The position numbers and the translations under genes are program-made. Shown one piece after another: positions 45,616 through 54,088 of a DNA stretch of 64,000 nt (its first letter is position 1; every line of letters starts with the position of its first letter). The notes beneath the pieces are model-generated. The model searched no databases, was not told the origin of the DNA, and saw only the letters and a list, made by a program, of their open reading frames with translations. Origin of the DNA: Henriciella sp. (GTDB lineage: Bacteria > Pseudomonadota > Alphaproteobacteria > Caulobacterales > Hyphomonadaceae); the NCBI GenBank assembly GCA_013214545.1, contig JABSQB010000002.1, positions 69,798 to 133,797 on the forward strand. Reading direction: 5' to 3'.

Positions 45616-46881
45616 ATGACTCCAAAATCTGTTTCATCTGCCCTCTCAGAATTCCGCGCGAGCCTGCCTGACAAAGCCCGGATCTATGTCGCGGGTTGTA
45701 GCGGCGAACCCATTGCGCTCGTTGAAGCACTTGAGGCTGAGCCGGACCTCGCCGCCGGTCTGACTTTCCTCGGTATCTGGATCCCAGGCGTAAACAGCAC
45801 CGACTGGGCGGGTCTTCATCCGACAGCAGCCGCAGAAAGTATCTTTGTTTCACCGGCGCTCCGGCCCTCCTTTGAATCGGGGCGCACGCACTTCCTGCCG
45901 CTCAGCTATACTCAGAGCACAGTCTGGCTGGCCGAAACTCCTCTCGATGCCGGTGTGGTGATGGTATCGCCTCCGGATGGGGCCGGCATGGTCAGCCTCG
46001 GCGTCTCGGCTGATTTTTCAACGCTCATTCTGGAGCGTGAAGAGGTTCCGCTGCTCGGCATCGTCAATGCCCAGATGCGCTCCCCAGTTCATGGCCCCAA
46101 GGTCCCGATCGACAGGTTTGAATTCCTTGCTGAGACGGATCGTGACCTAGTCCAGGTTGGCGAGGCTGATTTGCCTGCAGCATTTGCAAAAATTGGCAAT
46201 CACATTGCTCAGCTCTGCCATCGCGGAGATACGCTGCAGTTTGGCTTGGGCAATGTTCAGCAAGCCGTATTGAAATCACTAACTTCGCATCAAGGGCTGC
46301 GCATACATGCGGGCATGGTATCGACCCCGCTGATCGAACTACTCGACTGTGGCGCGCTGGATCAAGACTATGCCGCGATCACCACCGGCGTCGCGATTGG
46401 TACTGACGAACTATATGATCGTGTCGTTTTGGATGACCGGATCCTGTTTGCGCCGGTGACCTACACGCACGCGATTTCGACACTTTCTGAGATCAACAAC
46501 TTCAAGGCGATAAACTCCTGTATCGAAGTGGACTTGTTTGGTCAGGCTAATGCGGAATTCATTCGCGGGCGACAGATTTCAGGGACTGGCGGTCTCGTAG
46601 ACTTTCTGCGTGGTGCGGCGCTATCTGACGATGGACGCGCAATTCTCGCGCTGGCCTCCACGGCCAAGCGCGGCGCGATCAGCCGGATTGTGCCGCGCCT
46701 GCCCAATGACGCAACTTCGATCTCACGCGCAGACGTCGACACCGTCGTCACCGAGCATGGGGTCGCTGAGCTCAAGCATAAGTCAATTGATGCGCGAGCC
46801 GCGGCGCTTATAGAGATTGCAGATCCCGCGTTCCGCGACACGCTCGCCGCCGACTGGCATGAGATTCGAAAGGGCCTGTAA
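45616..46881 (+). CDS. Acetyl-CoA hydrolase/4-hydroxybutyrate CoA-transferase (Cat1) family protein
   Basis: A 421-residue family-I-type CoA-transferase or hydrolase. It has the ARIYVAGCSGEPIALVEAL start, PPDGAGMVSLGVSADFSTLI, GDTLQFGLGNVQQAVL and the active-site region NSCIEVDLFGQANAE, whose Glu is expected to form the CoA thioester, followed by SGTGGLVDFLRGA and a late VVTEHGVAEL. ATG 45616 is the start nearest to the family N-terminus. It sits directly before the gntR-2 gene (no gap). Yersinia-type itaconate CoA-transferase belongs to this family, to my recollection. Confidence 0.86.
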   Translation: MTPKSVSSALSEFRASLPDKARIYVAGCSGEPIALVEALEAEPDLAAGLTFLGIWIPGVNSTDWAGLHPTAAAESIFVSPALRPSFESGRTHFLPLSYTQSTVWLAETPLDAGVVMVSPPDGAGMVSLGVSADFSTLILEREEVPLLGIVNAQMRSPVHGPKVPIDRFEFLAETDRDLVQVGEADLPAAFAKIGNHIAQLCHRGDTLQFGLGNVQQAVLKSLTSHQGLRIHAGMVSTPLIELLDCGALDQDYAAITTGVAIGTDELYDRVVLDDRILFAPVTYTHAISTLSEINNFKAINSCIEVDLFGQANAEFIRGRQISGTGGLVDFLRGAALSDDGRAILALASTAKRGAISRIVPRLPNDATSISRADVDTVVTEHGVAELKHKSIDARAAALIEIADPAFRDTLAADWHEIRKGL

Positions 46882-47595
46882 ATGCCTCAGACTAAGCCTC
46901 GCTACCGCCAACTTGCGGACCGGTTCCGAAAAGAAATTCTCTCCGGAAAGTACAATCCGGGCGACGCGCTGCCGACCGAGATGGAAATCTGTGATCGCTT
47001 TAAAGTGTCACGTCATACGGCACGAGACGCGCTGCGTATCCTGACGGATGATGGACTGATCGAACGCAGACGCGGGGCCGGGACCGTCGTCGCAGATCGC
47101 GGCGCTCCCGCCTTTGCCCAGCCCATCGGTGACTTTGAGACGATTTTGCAATATGCCCGCAATTCGCATTTCGACATCACAGTCGAACAAAAGGCGGATG
47201 ACGAAACACTCGATCGGCTCGGCTTAACCGGGGACTATGTCCAACTCATCGGGTTTCGACGCGTCGAGGACCAACCTCCGCAGGCGATAACCGCGGTCTA
47301 CATCCGCGCAGATCTCGCGCCAGACCTTGAGACCATTTCGGGTCTGCCCGGATCAATCTCAGAGTGGATTGAGGAGAATAAAGGCATCGGCGTCGAGCGG
47401 GTCGTGCAGCGCATGGAAGCGGTGGCTCTGGATAAGAGTCAGGCTCAGCGTTTGGGTGTTTCGACCGGGTTTCCAGCCCTGCGTACGGTCCGACGCTACA
47501 GAGACGCTGGCGGCGCCATTATATTGTTATCCGAAAGCCTCCACCCAGCTGGTCGGTTTGCCTACGAGATGCGCCTGGATCGCACCAAAAGCTAG
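46882..47595 (+). CDS. GntR-family transcriptional regulator, HutC subfamily (GntR-2)
   Basis: A 237-residue regulator with an N-terminal winged helix (about 5-70; YRQLADRFRKEILSGKYNPG, FKVSRHTARDALRILTDDGL, RRRGAGTVV) and a UTRA effector domain (about 90-235). It starts right after the Cat1-family gene stop. The ATTTGTCCGGACAAAT palindromes at its own operon promoter and before the CitE operon make it the best candidate to bind them. Its TAG overlaps the stop of the convergent gene (CTAG, 47592-47595). The ligand is unknown. Confidence 0.87.
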   Translation: MPQTKPRYRQLADRFRKEILSGKYNPGDALPTEMEICDRFKVSRHTARDALRILTDDGLIERRRGAGTVVADRGAPAFAQPIGDFETILQYARNSHFDITVEQKADDETLDRLGLTGDYVQLIGFRRVEDQPPQAITAVYIRADLAPDLETISGLPGSISEWIEENKGIGVERVVQRMEAVALDKSQAQRLGVSTGFPALRTVRRYRDAGGAIILLSESLHPAGRFAYEMRLDRTKS

Positions 47596-48032
47596 GATAC
47601 GCGGATTTCATCGCAAAGCGTGCGGCGATAGAGCTGGCCGTCCTTGAACCAGTGCCATGTGCGGGCGCGATGTTTACCGCCCTCGCCCATGATGATCACC
47701 TCAACGAAGTGTGCCCCCGGTTCATCTTTGCGTTGCAGGTTCAGCAGCACCACGCCGTCAGCCGTTTCCCAGCTTTTGCCAATGAAGGTCGGTGTATCAA
47801 ACCAGAGATGGTCGCCGCGATCGACCCCGTCGAAGCCGGCATTGGTGACGCTGCCATCCGGATGGGTCAGCCGGATGGTCTGGCGATAAAACACCTCGCC
47901 ATCCTCTGGGAATTCACACACAACGTGTGACTGGATCAGCTCTTCTTCCTGCGCTTGCAGGTCAACATGGCGGTACGTGCCCTCCCAGATGCCGAGATGG
48001 GCGCGGTGGGCAGGAAACTTGAGACCGGTCAT
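47592..48032 (-). CDS. Small beta-rich protein, lipocalin/DUF3598-like
   Basis: A 146-residue cytosolic protein, mostly beta strands. GIWEGTYRHVDLQAQ near the N-terminus resembles the Gly-x-Trp start of calycin/DUF3598 barrels; the end carries ARTWHWFKDGQLYRRTLCDE. It is the last gene of the leftward CitE-to-CaiB operon, overlapping the CaiB gene at 48029 by 4 bp. Binding of a hydrophobic ligand or intermediate is plausible from the fold guess only. Catalytic residues are not recognisable. Confidence 0.68.
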   Translation of the reverse strand: MTGLKFPAHRAHLGIWEGTYRHVDLQAQEEELIQSHVVCEFPEDGEVFYRQTIRLTHPDGSVTNAGFDGVDRGDHLWFDTPTFIGKSWETADGVVLLNLQRKDEPGAHFVEVIIMGEGGKHRARTWHWFKDGQLYRRTLCDEIRVS

Positions 48033-49195
48033 ATGGTGCCTTTCTCTTTCAACGCTGCAATCTTCTCTGGTGGGAGACCGACTTCGCTCGCGAGCGCAGC
48101 GCTATGTTCGCCAAACTCTGGAACCGCCGGATTGGGCTGCGGCGGCTCGTTCTGAAACTTGATGGGCGGGCCGACATGGCGATTGCCATCAGCGTCGGTA
48201 AAGACCATGCCGCGCTCAGCCGTGAAAGGATCATCAAATGCATCTTTCAGCGTTCTCACCCATGCCCAGGCGCAATCGATCGGCTCAAGAAATACCTGCC
48301 ACTCGGCGAGCGTCTTGGTTTTAAACGTGTCTGAGAAAAATTTCCGTAATGGCGCCTGACCCGGCCCTGGTGGAACTTTCGCAACTTCGATCAAATCGGT
48401 CCGCCCCAATGCGGTCAAAAGATTGGTCGCAAACTTTATCTCTGGCCCTGCGAACGAGAGATACTCTCCATCAGACGTTTCGTAGAGATTGGTCAGCGCC
48501 GAACCTCCAAAGCTTCGCATCTGTTTCGGTTCCGGTGCGCGGTTTTCGCCAAAAGTTGGCCCAAGCACATTTGGCGTCCAGGCGATCGCAGCGTCATACA
48601 TGGCAAGATCGATATAGTCTCCTTTGCCCGTTTGCGTGCGTCGATACAACGCCATCAAGATCGCCGACAGCGCCATGAGCGACGCGCTGGCATCGGCAAA
48701 GGGAATGTTCGGCATGGTCGGCTTGTCATCGCTCCCGCGGGCGAGATCAGTCAGTCCTGCCAGGGCTTGAACAGCGGTGTCGTGCGCCGGTTTCTTGGCA
48801 AGAGATGAGTCCTGACCAAACGCCGAAATCGAACAATAGACAACGCTGGGGTTTCGGGCAGAGACCGCTTCGTAATCCACGCCCAGCCGCGTCACGACCC
48901 CCGGGCGGAACGCTTCCACGACGACGTCAGCTGTTTCCGCAAGACGAAGGAACAAGTCGAGCCCATCCGGGTCTTTCAGGTTCAGTTTCAAGCTGCGCTT
49001 TCCGCGCGCGATATTGCGAAACCAAACCGAAACGCCGTCCCCTGTCGTTTCCCCTATGACCCGAGTAGGTTCACCGGTCCCATTTGCAGGCTCGACCATA
49101 ATAACGTCGGCACCGTGGTCGGCCATCATCATCGTCATATGCGGCCCGGGCAGGAACGCGGACAGGTCCAGGACTTTTAACCCTTCGAGTTTCAT
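48029..49195 (-). CDS. CaiB/BaiF (family III) CoA-transferase, copy 1
   Basis: A 388-residue family III CoA-transferase. It shows LKVLDLSAFLPGPHMTMMMA, IMVEPANGTGEPTR, the catalytic D139 in PAHDTAVQALAGL, and TGKGDYIDLAMYDA. Such enzymes move CoA between carboxylates, often from succinyl-CoA to a branched dicarboxylic acid. Overlaps the second CaiB-like gene by 4 bp upstream. Two neighbouring copies may form a heteromer or serve two acids. Confidence 0.9.
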   Translation of the reverse strand: MKLEGLKVLDLSAFLPGPHMTMMMADHGADVIMVEPANGTGEPTRVIGETTGDGVSVWFRNIARGKRSLKLNLKDPDGLDLFLRLAETADVVVEAFRPGVVTRLGVDYEAVSARNPSVVYCSISAFGQDSSLAKKPAHDTAVQALAGLTDLARGSDDKPTMPNIPFADASASLMALSAILMALYRRTQTGKGDYIDLAMYDAAIAWTPNVLGPTFGENRAPEPKQMRSFGGSALTNLYETSDGEYLSFAGPEIKFATNLLTALGRTDLIEVAKVPPGPGQAPLRKFFSDTFKTKTLAEWQVFLEPIDCAWAWVRTLKDAFDDPFTAERGMVFTDADGNRHVGPPIKFQNEPPQPNPAVPEFGEHSAALASEVGLPPEKIAALKEKGTI

Positions 49196-50346
49196 ACAGT
49201 TTCCTTCTTGGCGAGCAGGTCTGCATTCTGTTCGCCCATTTTAGGCGCGCGGGAAAGAGTTGGTCGCTCACCATTCACGCGGAACGGCGAGCTCAGCGTC
49301 CGAAGCCCGTCGGAAGATGCAGGATGGTCAACCTGAGTCGTCATTTCGACACTCGCGACATAGTCACTGTCAAGGGCCTCCCCGATATCCAGAACCGGCG
49401 CAAAAGGAACTTGCCCGCCGAGGATGTCCATCCACTCAGCGGTGGTCCTGGCCATCATCACCTGGTCGACAGCGTCGCTTAACGCTGTGAGGTTTTCGCG
49501 GCGCGCTGGAATAGTCGCGAACCTTGGGTCCTCGCCGAGATCAGCATCGGTTAGCTGACACCATAGGGTCCAAAACTTCGGCGTCTGGCACATCAACAGC
49601 CCCCAGCCATCCTTCGTTTTGACCAATTGGCTCGGCGCGATTGACGGGTGTGCGCCGCGCGGCAGGCGCCCTGTCACGTGTTGCTGATTAAGGTACCAGG
49701 TGGCGGGATAAGAGAGCTGATGCAGCGCCGTGTCGAACAGGCAAACATCCAGATCACTCCCTACGCCCGTTCGACTGGCGCCCAGAATGCCAGCGAGAAT
49801 GGCGGTCGCAAGGTGACTTCCCGTGTGAAAGTCGACCATGGACAGGCCGAATCGGACGGGTGGCCCATCGGGCTCGCCCGTCATTGTCATGAAACCAGCT
49901 TCAGCTTGCATCAGATAGTCGTATCCCGGCCAGGCGGCGCGTTCAGACTTGCGGCCATAGGCGGAGAGGTGGGCGCAGACGATTTTTGGGTTGATCGCCT
50001 TTAGCGCCTCATAGTTGAGCCCTAGCTTGTCGGGTTGATCTCCGCGCAGATTGTTCGCAACCGCGTCAGCGGATTTGACCAGCGCTTCAAATTGCGCGCG
50101 TCCGTCTGGCGATTTCAGATCCAGCGTGACCGATTTCTTGCCGAGCGAAAACGTCTGAAAGAACTCGCTATCGCCTTCACCCAGCATATAAGGCCCGACT
50201 GAGCGCGACACGTCTCCGCCCCGGCCAGGATCCTCGATTTTGATGACTTCTGCGCCGAGGTCAGCCAGCAACATCGTGCCATATGGGCCAGCGCCATACT
50301 GCTCCACGGATAAGATCCGGACGCCTTTCAGTGGCAAGTCGGACAT
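49192..50346 (-). CDS. CaiB/BaiF (family III) CoA-transferase, copy 2
   Basis: A 384-residue family III CoA-transferase: LKGVRILSVEQYGAGPYGTM, ADLGAEVIKIEDPGRGGD, catalytic D143 in WPGYDYLMQAEAGFM, and PVRFGLSMVDFHTGSHLATA. It is distinct from copy 1 (different N-terminal loop and C-terminus). Its stop overlaps the copy 1 start by 4 bp, and its start shares one base with the acyl-CoA dehydrogenase stop, so all are coupled. Fits activation of a dicarboxylic acid such as itaconate or mesaconate using succinyl-CoA, by analogy with pseudomonad loci. Confidence 0.9.
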   Translation of the reverse strand: MSDLPLKGVRILSVEQYGAGPYGTMLLADLGAEVIKIEDPGRGGDVSRSVGPYMLGEGDSEFFQTFSLGKKSVTLDLKSPDGRAQFEALVKSADAVANNLRGDQPDKLGLNYEALKAINPKIVCAHLSAYGRKSERAAWPGYDYLMQAEAGFMTMTGEPDGPPVRFGLSMVDFHTGSHLATAILAGILGASRTGVGSDLDVCLFDTALHQLSYPATWYLNQQHVTGRLPRGAHPSIAPSQLVKTKDGWGLLMCQTPKFWTLWCQLTDADLGEDPRFATIPARRENLTALSDAVDQVMMARTTAEWMDILGGQVPFAPVLDIGEALDSDYVASVEMTTQVDHPASSDGLRTLSSPFRVNGERPTLSRAPKMGEQNADLLAKKETV

Positions 50347-51545
50347 CAGATCGGGTTCCGTTTTACCAGCTGTTTGGAGATGATGATGCGTTGCATTTCA
50401 TTCGTGCCTTCGCCGATGCACATCAGTGGCGCATCACGGTAAAGCCGCTCAATGACATACTCTTTTGAATAGCCATACCCGCCATGGATTCGCATCGCTT
50501 CGGTGGCCACTTCCACGGCGGTTTCTGAAGCAAAATACTTCGCCATCCCGGCTTCCATGTCGACGCGCGCTCCGGTGTCATAGGCGCGAGCGGCGTCTTC
50601 AACGAGCAGCTCCGCGGCGCGGGTCTTGGCCCCCATCTCGCCAAGCTTCAGCTGGATCGCCTGATGTTCGCAAATAGGCTTACCCATTGTCTGGCGGGTC
50701 TGCGCGTAGGCAATGCTCTCATTCAGCGCCCGTCGAGCAATGCCGACGGAACGCGCAGCGACATTGATACGCCCGATCTCAAGGCCGCCTGTCGCCATGA
50801 AGAAGCCCTGACCTTCTTCACCGCCGACGAGGCAAAGCTCTGCATCGCACTCATAACCCGTGTAGATCAGCTCGCCGCTATCAATGCCTTTGTAGCCAAG
50901 CTTTTGCAGCTTGTTGCCATTAGTAACACCCGGCAGGTCTTCCATTGTTTCGGGGTTTTTGGTCTGCGTGATCAGCATCGACATGCCCTTATAGCGCGGC
51001 TGCGCGCTCGGGTCGGTTTTGCACAGCAGAGCCACACACTGGCCTTCAATCGAATTCGAAATCCAGGTCTTCGCGCCTTCGACCACATACTTGTCGCCGA
51101 CGCGTGTGGCCTTGGTCGTCAGCGCCTGGAGGTCCGTCCCAGCATTTGGCTCTGTGAGCGCAAGGCCACCGCGAATTTCGCCGGTAGCGAACTTCGGCAG
51201 CCAATACTCTTTTTGCTTATCGGTCCCGAATTTCTGGACAATCAATGCCATCATCAGGTGCGAATTGAAAATCCCCGACAGACTCATCCACTCTTCTGCG
51301 ATCAGAGTCACAATCTTCGAGTAGAGCGACGCCGACAGTCCGAGACCGCCATACTCAGGATCGATCAGCGCACCGAACAGGCCGAGTTCCTTCATATCCT
51401 CGACCAGATCCATCGGGTATTCGTTCGCGTGCTCAAGCTCCATTGCGACCGGGCGGACTTTTTGCTCCAGCCACTTCTCGATCGCATCCAGCATGAGGCG
51501 TTCTTCTTCAGCCGCCTCGCTCGTCAAAACTGCGGTGTCTGCCAT
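50346..51545 (-). CDS. Acyl-CoA dehydrogenase
   Basis: A 399-residue flavoenzyme with the usual three-domain order: N-terminal helices, the middle beta domain with GGLALTEPNAGTDLQ and KTWISNS, and a C-terminal helical domain with RIHGGYGYSKEY and the catalytic Glu in MCIGEGTNEMQR. It introduces a 2,3-double bond into an acyl-CoA, feeding electrons to ETF. In this operon it would act on a saturated branched (di)carboxylyl-CoA before hydration by the adjacent MaoC enzyme. Chain-length preference not deducible. Confidence 0.93.
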   Translation of the reverse strand: MADTAVLTSEAAEEERLMLDAIEKWLEQKVRPVAMELEHANEYPMDLVEDMKELGLFGALIDPEYGGLGLSASLYSKIVTLIAEEWMSLSGIFNSHLMMALIVQKFGTDKQKEYWLPKFATGEIRGGLALTEPNAGTDLQALTTKATRVGDKYVVEGAKTWISNSIEGQCVALLCKTDPSAQPRYKGMSMLITQTKNPETMEDLPGVTNGNKLQKLGYKGIDSGELIYTGYECDAELCLVGGEEGQGFFMATGGLEIGRINVAARSVGIARRALNESIAYAQTRQTMGKPICEHQAIQLKLGEMGAKTRAAELLVEDAARAYDTGARVDMEAGMAKYFASETAVEVATEAMRIHGGYGYSKEYVIERLYRDAPLMCIGEGTNEMQRIIISKQLVKRNPI

Positions 51546-51554
51546 TTCGGCCTC

Positions 51555-52076
51555 CTAGTAATTCCCGACCTTGTCCTCGACGGCCTGACCGCGGGACGGG
51601 ATCAACATGTTGCGTTTGAACGTGCACACCATCGTGCCATCCTGATTGAAACCGCGCGTCACAATGGTCACGATGCCTTGGCCCGGACGCGACTTGCTCT
51701 CGCGTTTTCCGAGCACTTCACTTTCGGCGTAAAGCGTGTCTCCAGCGAACACTGGCGCGGTAAATTTCACTTCATCCATACCGAGATTGGCGATGGCTTT
51801 CTGAGAGCAGTCCGTGACACTCATCCCGATCAGGAGCGCCAATGTGTACGGAGAAACGACAAGGTTCTTCTTGAACTCAGATGCGGCCGCAAACTCGGCA
51901 TCAAAGTGCATCGGGTGGGTGTTCAGTGTTAGCAGCGTAAAGGCATGGTTGTCATATTCGGTCACCGTCTTGCCCGGACGGTGCTCATAAATATCGCCCT
52001 CCTTGAAATCCTCAAAATAGCGGCCAAAGGTTTCGCGATAGCGATTTGGGCCCACCTCTTTCCAATTCTGAACCAT
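51555..52076 (-). CDS. MaoC-family enoyl-CoA hydratase (mesaconyl/itaconyl-CoA hydratase-like)
   Basis: A 173-residue hot-dog fold hydratase: YFEDFKEGDIYEHRPGKTVT, then the active-site Asp/His segment YDNHAFTLLTLNTHPMHFDA, VSPYTLALLIGMSV and LGMDEVKFTAPVFAGDTLYA. The Asn-Thr-His-Pro-x-His-Phe-Asp pattern is characteristic of the single-domain hydratases that act on mesaconyl-, itaconyl- or 2-methylfumaryl-type CoA esters. It is followed 2 bp before by the CitE-type lyase gene, giving a hydratase/lyase pair. Confidence 0.87.
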   Translation of the reverse strand: MVQNWKEVGPNRYRETFGRYFEDFKEGDIYEHRPGKTVTEYDNHAFTLLTLNTHPMHFDAEFAAASEFKKNLVVSPYTLALLIGMSVTDCSQKAIANLGMDEVKFTAPVFAGDTLYAESEVLGKRESKSRPGQGIVTIVTRGFNQDGTMVCTFKRNMLIPSRGQAVEDKVGNY

Positions 52077-52078
52077 GT

Positions 52079-52903
52079 CTATCCTCTCTCTTCGCCCGCC
52101 TGGGCGAGGGTTCGTTCAGCCGCCAGAATGATCGGACGGTCTACCAGTTTTCCATTGTGCAGCACGGCGCCGCCTTTTGACGCGTCCAAGGCCTTAATGA
52201 TTGCTCGCGCATCCAGAATCTCCGCTGGGCTGGGCGTGAACACCGTATTGACGGTCTCGACTTGCCCCGGGTGGATGCAAGCGCGGCCAGCAAAGCCCAT
52301 CGCTTTGGACTTTCGTGTCTGCTCGCTGAGCCCAGCGTCATCCTTCACATCGAGATATGGGACGTCATAGGCAGGTACGCCCGCAGCGCCGCAGGCGCCG
52401 GCGATCGTGCCTCTGGCAACGATCATCGCATCCCAGTCGGATAAGTCCGCGCTGATGCTTGCGCTGTAGTCTGCGCCACCGAACAAAACGCCCGCGTTTG
52501 ACTGTTTCGCAATGTCGAATGCCCGGCGAAGACCGCGCCCGCTCTCGATAACAGCTATCAAATCCGAGCCGTGCCCCAGAGCTTCACCGACGATTTCCAT
52601 ATCAACGCCTGTTTCCGCTTTGGGAACCATGACAAAATCTGGCGAGCAGCCGGATTGCGCGAGGGCGGCAATGTCAGCGCAGCCATCTGAAGTGCGCGGA
52701 CTGTTGATCCGGATCCCCGCCCGGACACCTCCGCGATGCCCGAGCCAACCAAGCGCATCGGCGCGGGCTTCCGTCTTCTGCTCGGGCAGCACCGCGTCTT
52801 CTAGATCGATGATAATCGTATCCGCGCCGGCCGCAGCCGCCTTGTCGAAACGGTCCGGGCGAGCGCCGGGGACGAAGAGAAGAGATTTATAGGTGAGCGT
52901 CAT
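52079..52903 (-). CDS. HpcH/HpaI-CitE family CoA lyase (malyl/citramalyl-CoA lyase-like)
   Basis: A 274-residue TIM-barrel lyase. Motifs include KSLLFVPGARPDRFDKAAAA, TIIIDLEDAVLPEQKTEAR (acidic Mg ligand), RINSPRT, FVMVPKAETG, VIESGRGLRRA and LFGGADYSASI. CitE-like proteins split citramalyl-CoA, malyl-CoA or 3-methylmalyl-CoA to acetyl- or propionyl-CoA plus a 2-oxo acid. First gene of a leftward six-gene operon; its promoter region carries the perfect GntR-2 palindrome. Confidence 0.9.
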   Translation of the reverse strand: MTLTYKSLLFVPGARPDRFDKAAAAGADTIIIDLEDAVLPEQKTEARADALGWLGHRGGVRAGIRINSPRTSDGCADIAALAQSGCSPDFVMVPKAETGVDMEIVGEALGHGSDLIAVIESGRGLRRAFDIAKQSNAGVLFGGADYSASISADLSDWDAMIVARGTIAGACGAAGVPAYDVPYLDVKDDAGLSEQTRKSKAMGFAGRACIHPGQVETVNTVFTPSPAEILDARAIIKALDASKGGAVLHNGKLVDRPIILAAERTLAQAGEERG

Positions 52904-52915
52904 CAGGTATCCGAG

Positions 52916-52931
52916 ATTTGTCCGGACAAAT
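52916..52931. promoter_or_regulatory. GntR-2 operator, perfect 16-bp palindrome
   Basis: ATTTGTCCGGACAAAT is fully self-complementary. It lies 13-28 bp upstream of the CitE-type gene start, in a 49-bp gap before the stop of the AhpD-like gene at 52953. It marks an internal promoter that makes the CitE operon independently controllable. Confidence 0.85.
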
Positions 52932-52952
52932 TAGGGCGAACCTATTCTGAGG

Positions 52953-53528
52953 TCAAATAGACTTTTCAACTGGCGCAGGAAATGGACAAAAATCCTCACG
53001 CTCAACCAGATCAAAGGCAAAAAGGAACTTGGCGATTCCTGTCAGCATCCCGCCGATCAGTCCAAGTTCGATGATTTGCGCAGGCGTGTAGTGATCGCCC
53101 AGCGATCGATACAGAGTTTCACTAAGATTTCCGGCTTCGTTGGTGAGTTTCAGCTCATCCGCCAATTGAGCGACCGCAACCAGAGCGGGGCGTAAGGCCG
53201 AAAAGTCATCGCTGAAAAGCGCATCTATCTCGGCATCGCTTAGCCCGGCCTCGAGAGCGCTTACTCGATTGCCTTGATTACAGAACTTGCAGCCATGCTG
53301 CGCTGACAGTCTTAGACGCAAGACTTCCAAAGCTTCGGCCGGAACCCGTCCGGATTTGAACACCTGCCCATAGAAATCCTGGATATACCAACGCAGCAAA
53401 TCCGGATTGTTCGCCATCACCTCAAAGAATGTCGCGTCGCCTCGCAATGCCAAGGAAGCTTGCTGCATATCCTTGATATCATCTGGGAGCTCGACAGCGG
53501 GCACGCGGGGCAGTCGAGGGTTCGGCAT
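52953..53528 (-). CDS. AhpD-like (carboxymuconolactone decarboxylase fold) protein, copy 1
   Basis: A 191-residue protein; ATG 53528 shares one base with the stop of the next gene upstream, and a GTG one codon earlier is a poorer start. The CxxC motif (C80-K-F-C83 in AQHGCKFCNQGNR) and the helical pattern identify the AhpD/CMD fold. It lacks the usual His a few residues after the CxxC. Peroxide reduction or protein disulfide chemistry are possible roles. Last gene of the leftward run that starts at 56147. Confidence 0.82.
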   Translation of the reverse strand: MPNPRLPRVPAVELPDDIKDMQQASLALRGDATFFEVMANNPDLLRWYIQDFYGQVFKSGRVPAEALEVLRLRLSAQHGCKFCNQGNRVSALEAGLSDAEIDALFSDDFSALRPALVAVAQLADELKLTNEAGNLSETLYRSLGDHYTPAQIIELGLIGGMLTGIAKFLFAFDLVEREDFCPFPAPVEKSI

Positions 53529-54088
53529 CACTCAGTCAGTCCCGCAACAGAGGCCAGCGGAACCGGCTCAAGCGCCGTTCCAAGCGTCGTATTCCAGCGA
53601 TTGAGGAACCCGAACATGGCAATGACCGAGACAATTTCTACGATTTCATCTTCCGAAAAGTGCAAGCGCAACCGATCGAAATCTTCATCAGTCGTTTCGT
53701 TAGGGACCACGCCCGCCTTCATGGCGAGATTGATGGCAGCCCGTTCTGGGTCGGAGAACAGCGGACTGTCTTCGAAACTCCAGACGGCGTCGATCTTTTC
53801 CTTCGCCACGCCCTGCTCTCGTGCACCGTGCGCCGCGTGGGCTGAGCAGTAGAAACAGCCTGCGGCTTTGCTCGCGGCTTCCCCAACTAAACGTTTGAGC
53901 CCGCTATCCACCTGGCCCGGGCCGTAGACCGCAGCCACCAAGCCCCACATCGCCTTCGTGAGACCTGGATTGCGCGCCATGACAAGCGCGTCATTCGGCA
54001 CAAACCCCATCAGGTTTTCGGCATTCGTGATCATTCGGCGCGTTTCAGCATCTACCTCGCCGAGCGAAAGCGGGGCCAGCCGGGTCAT
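53528..54088 (-). CDS. AhpD-like peroxidase-related protein, copy 2
   Basis: A 186-residue member with the more canonical active site KAAGCFYCSAHAAHGA (C78, C81, H84/H87) and an Asn-Pro preceding the first helices (MARNPGLTKAMWGLV). AhpD-type proteins reduce peroxides through the CxxC pair and a neighbouring His and Glu. Its coupling to copy 1 suggests a heteromeric assembly. The stop of copy 2 shares a base with the start of copy 1 (TGATG), and its start overlaps the deacetylase-like gene by 4 bp. Confidence 0.85.
   Translation of the reverse strand: MTRLAPLSLGEVDAETRRMITNAENLMGFVPNDALVMARNPGLTKAMWGLVAAVYGPGQVDSGLKRLVGEAASKAAGCFYCSAHAAHGAREQGVAKEKIDAVWSFEDSPLFSDPERAAINLAMKAGVVPNETTDEDFDRLRLHFSEDEIVEIVSVIAMFGFLNRWNTTLGTALEPVPLASVAGLTE

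Noticed and set aside
50664-51932. Rightward 422-codon frame opposite the acyl-CoA dehydrogenase and MaoC genes
   Set aside because: Spans two real genes and their intergenic gap; composition is that of an antisense artefact.
52079-52903. CitE-type gene as the citrate lyase beta subunit
   Set aside because: No citC, citD, citF or citX genes nearby; stand-alone CitE-like proteins with MaoC partners are normally acyl-CoA lyases.
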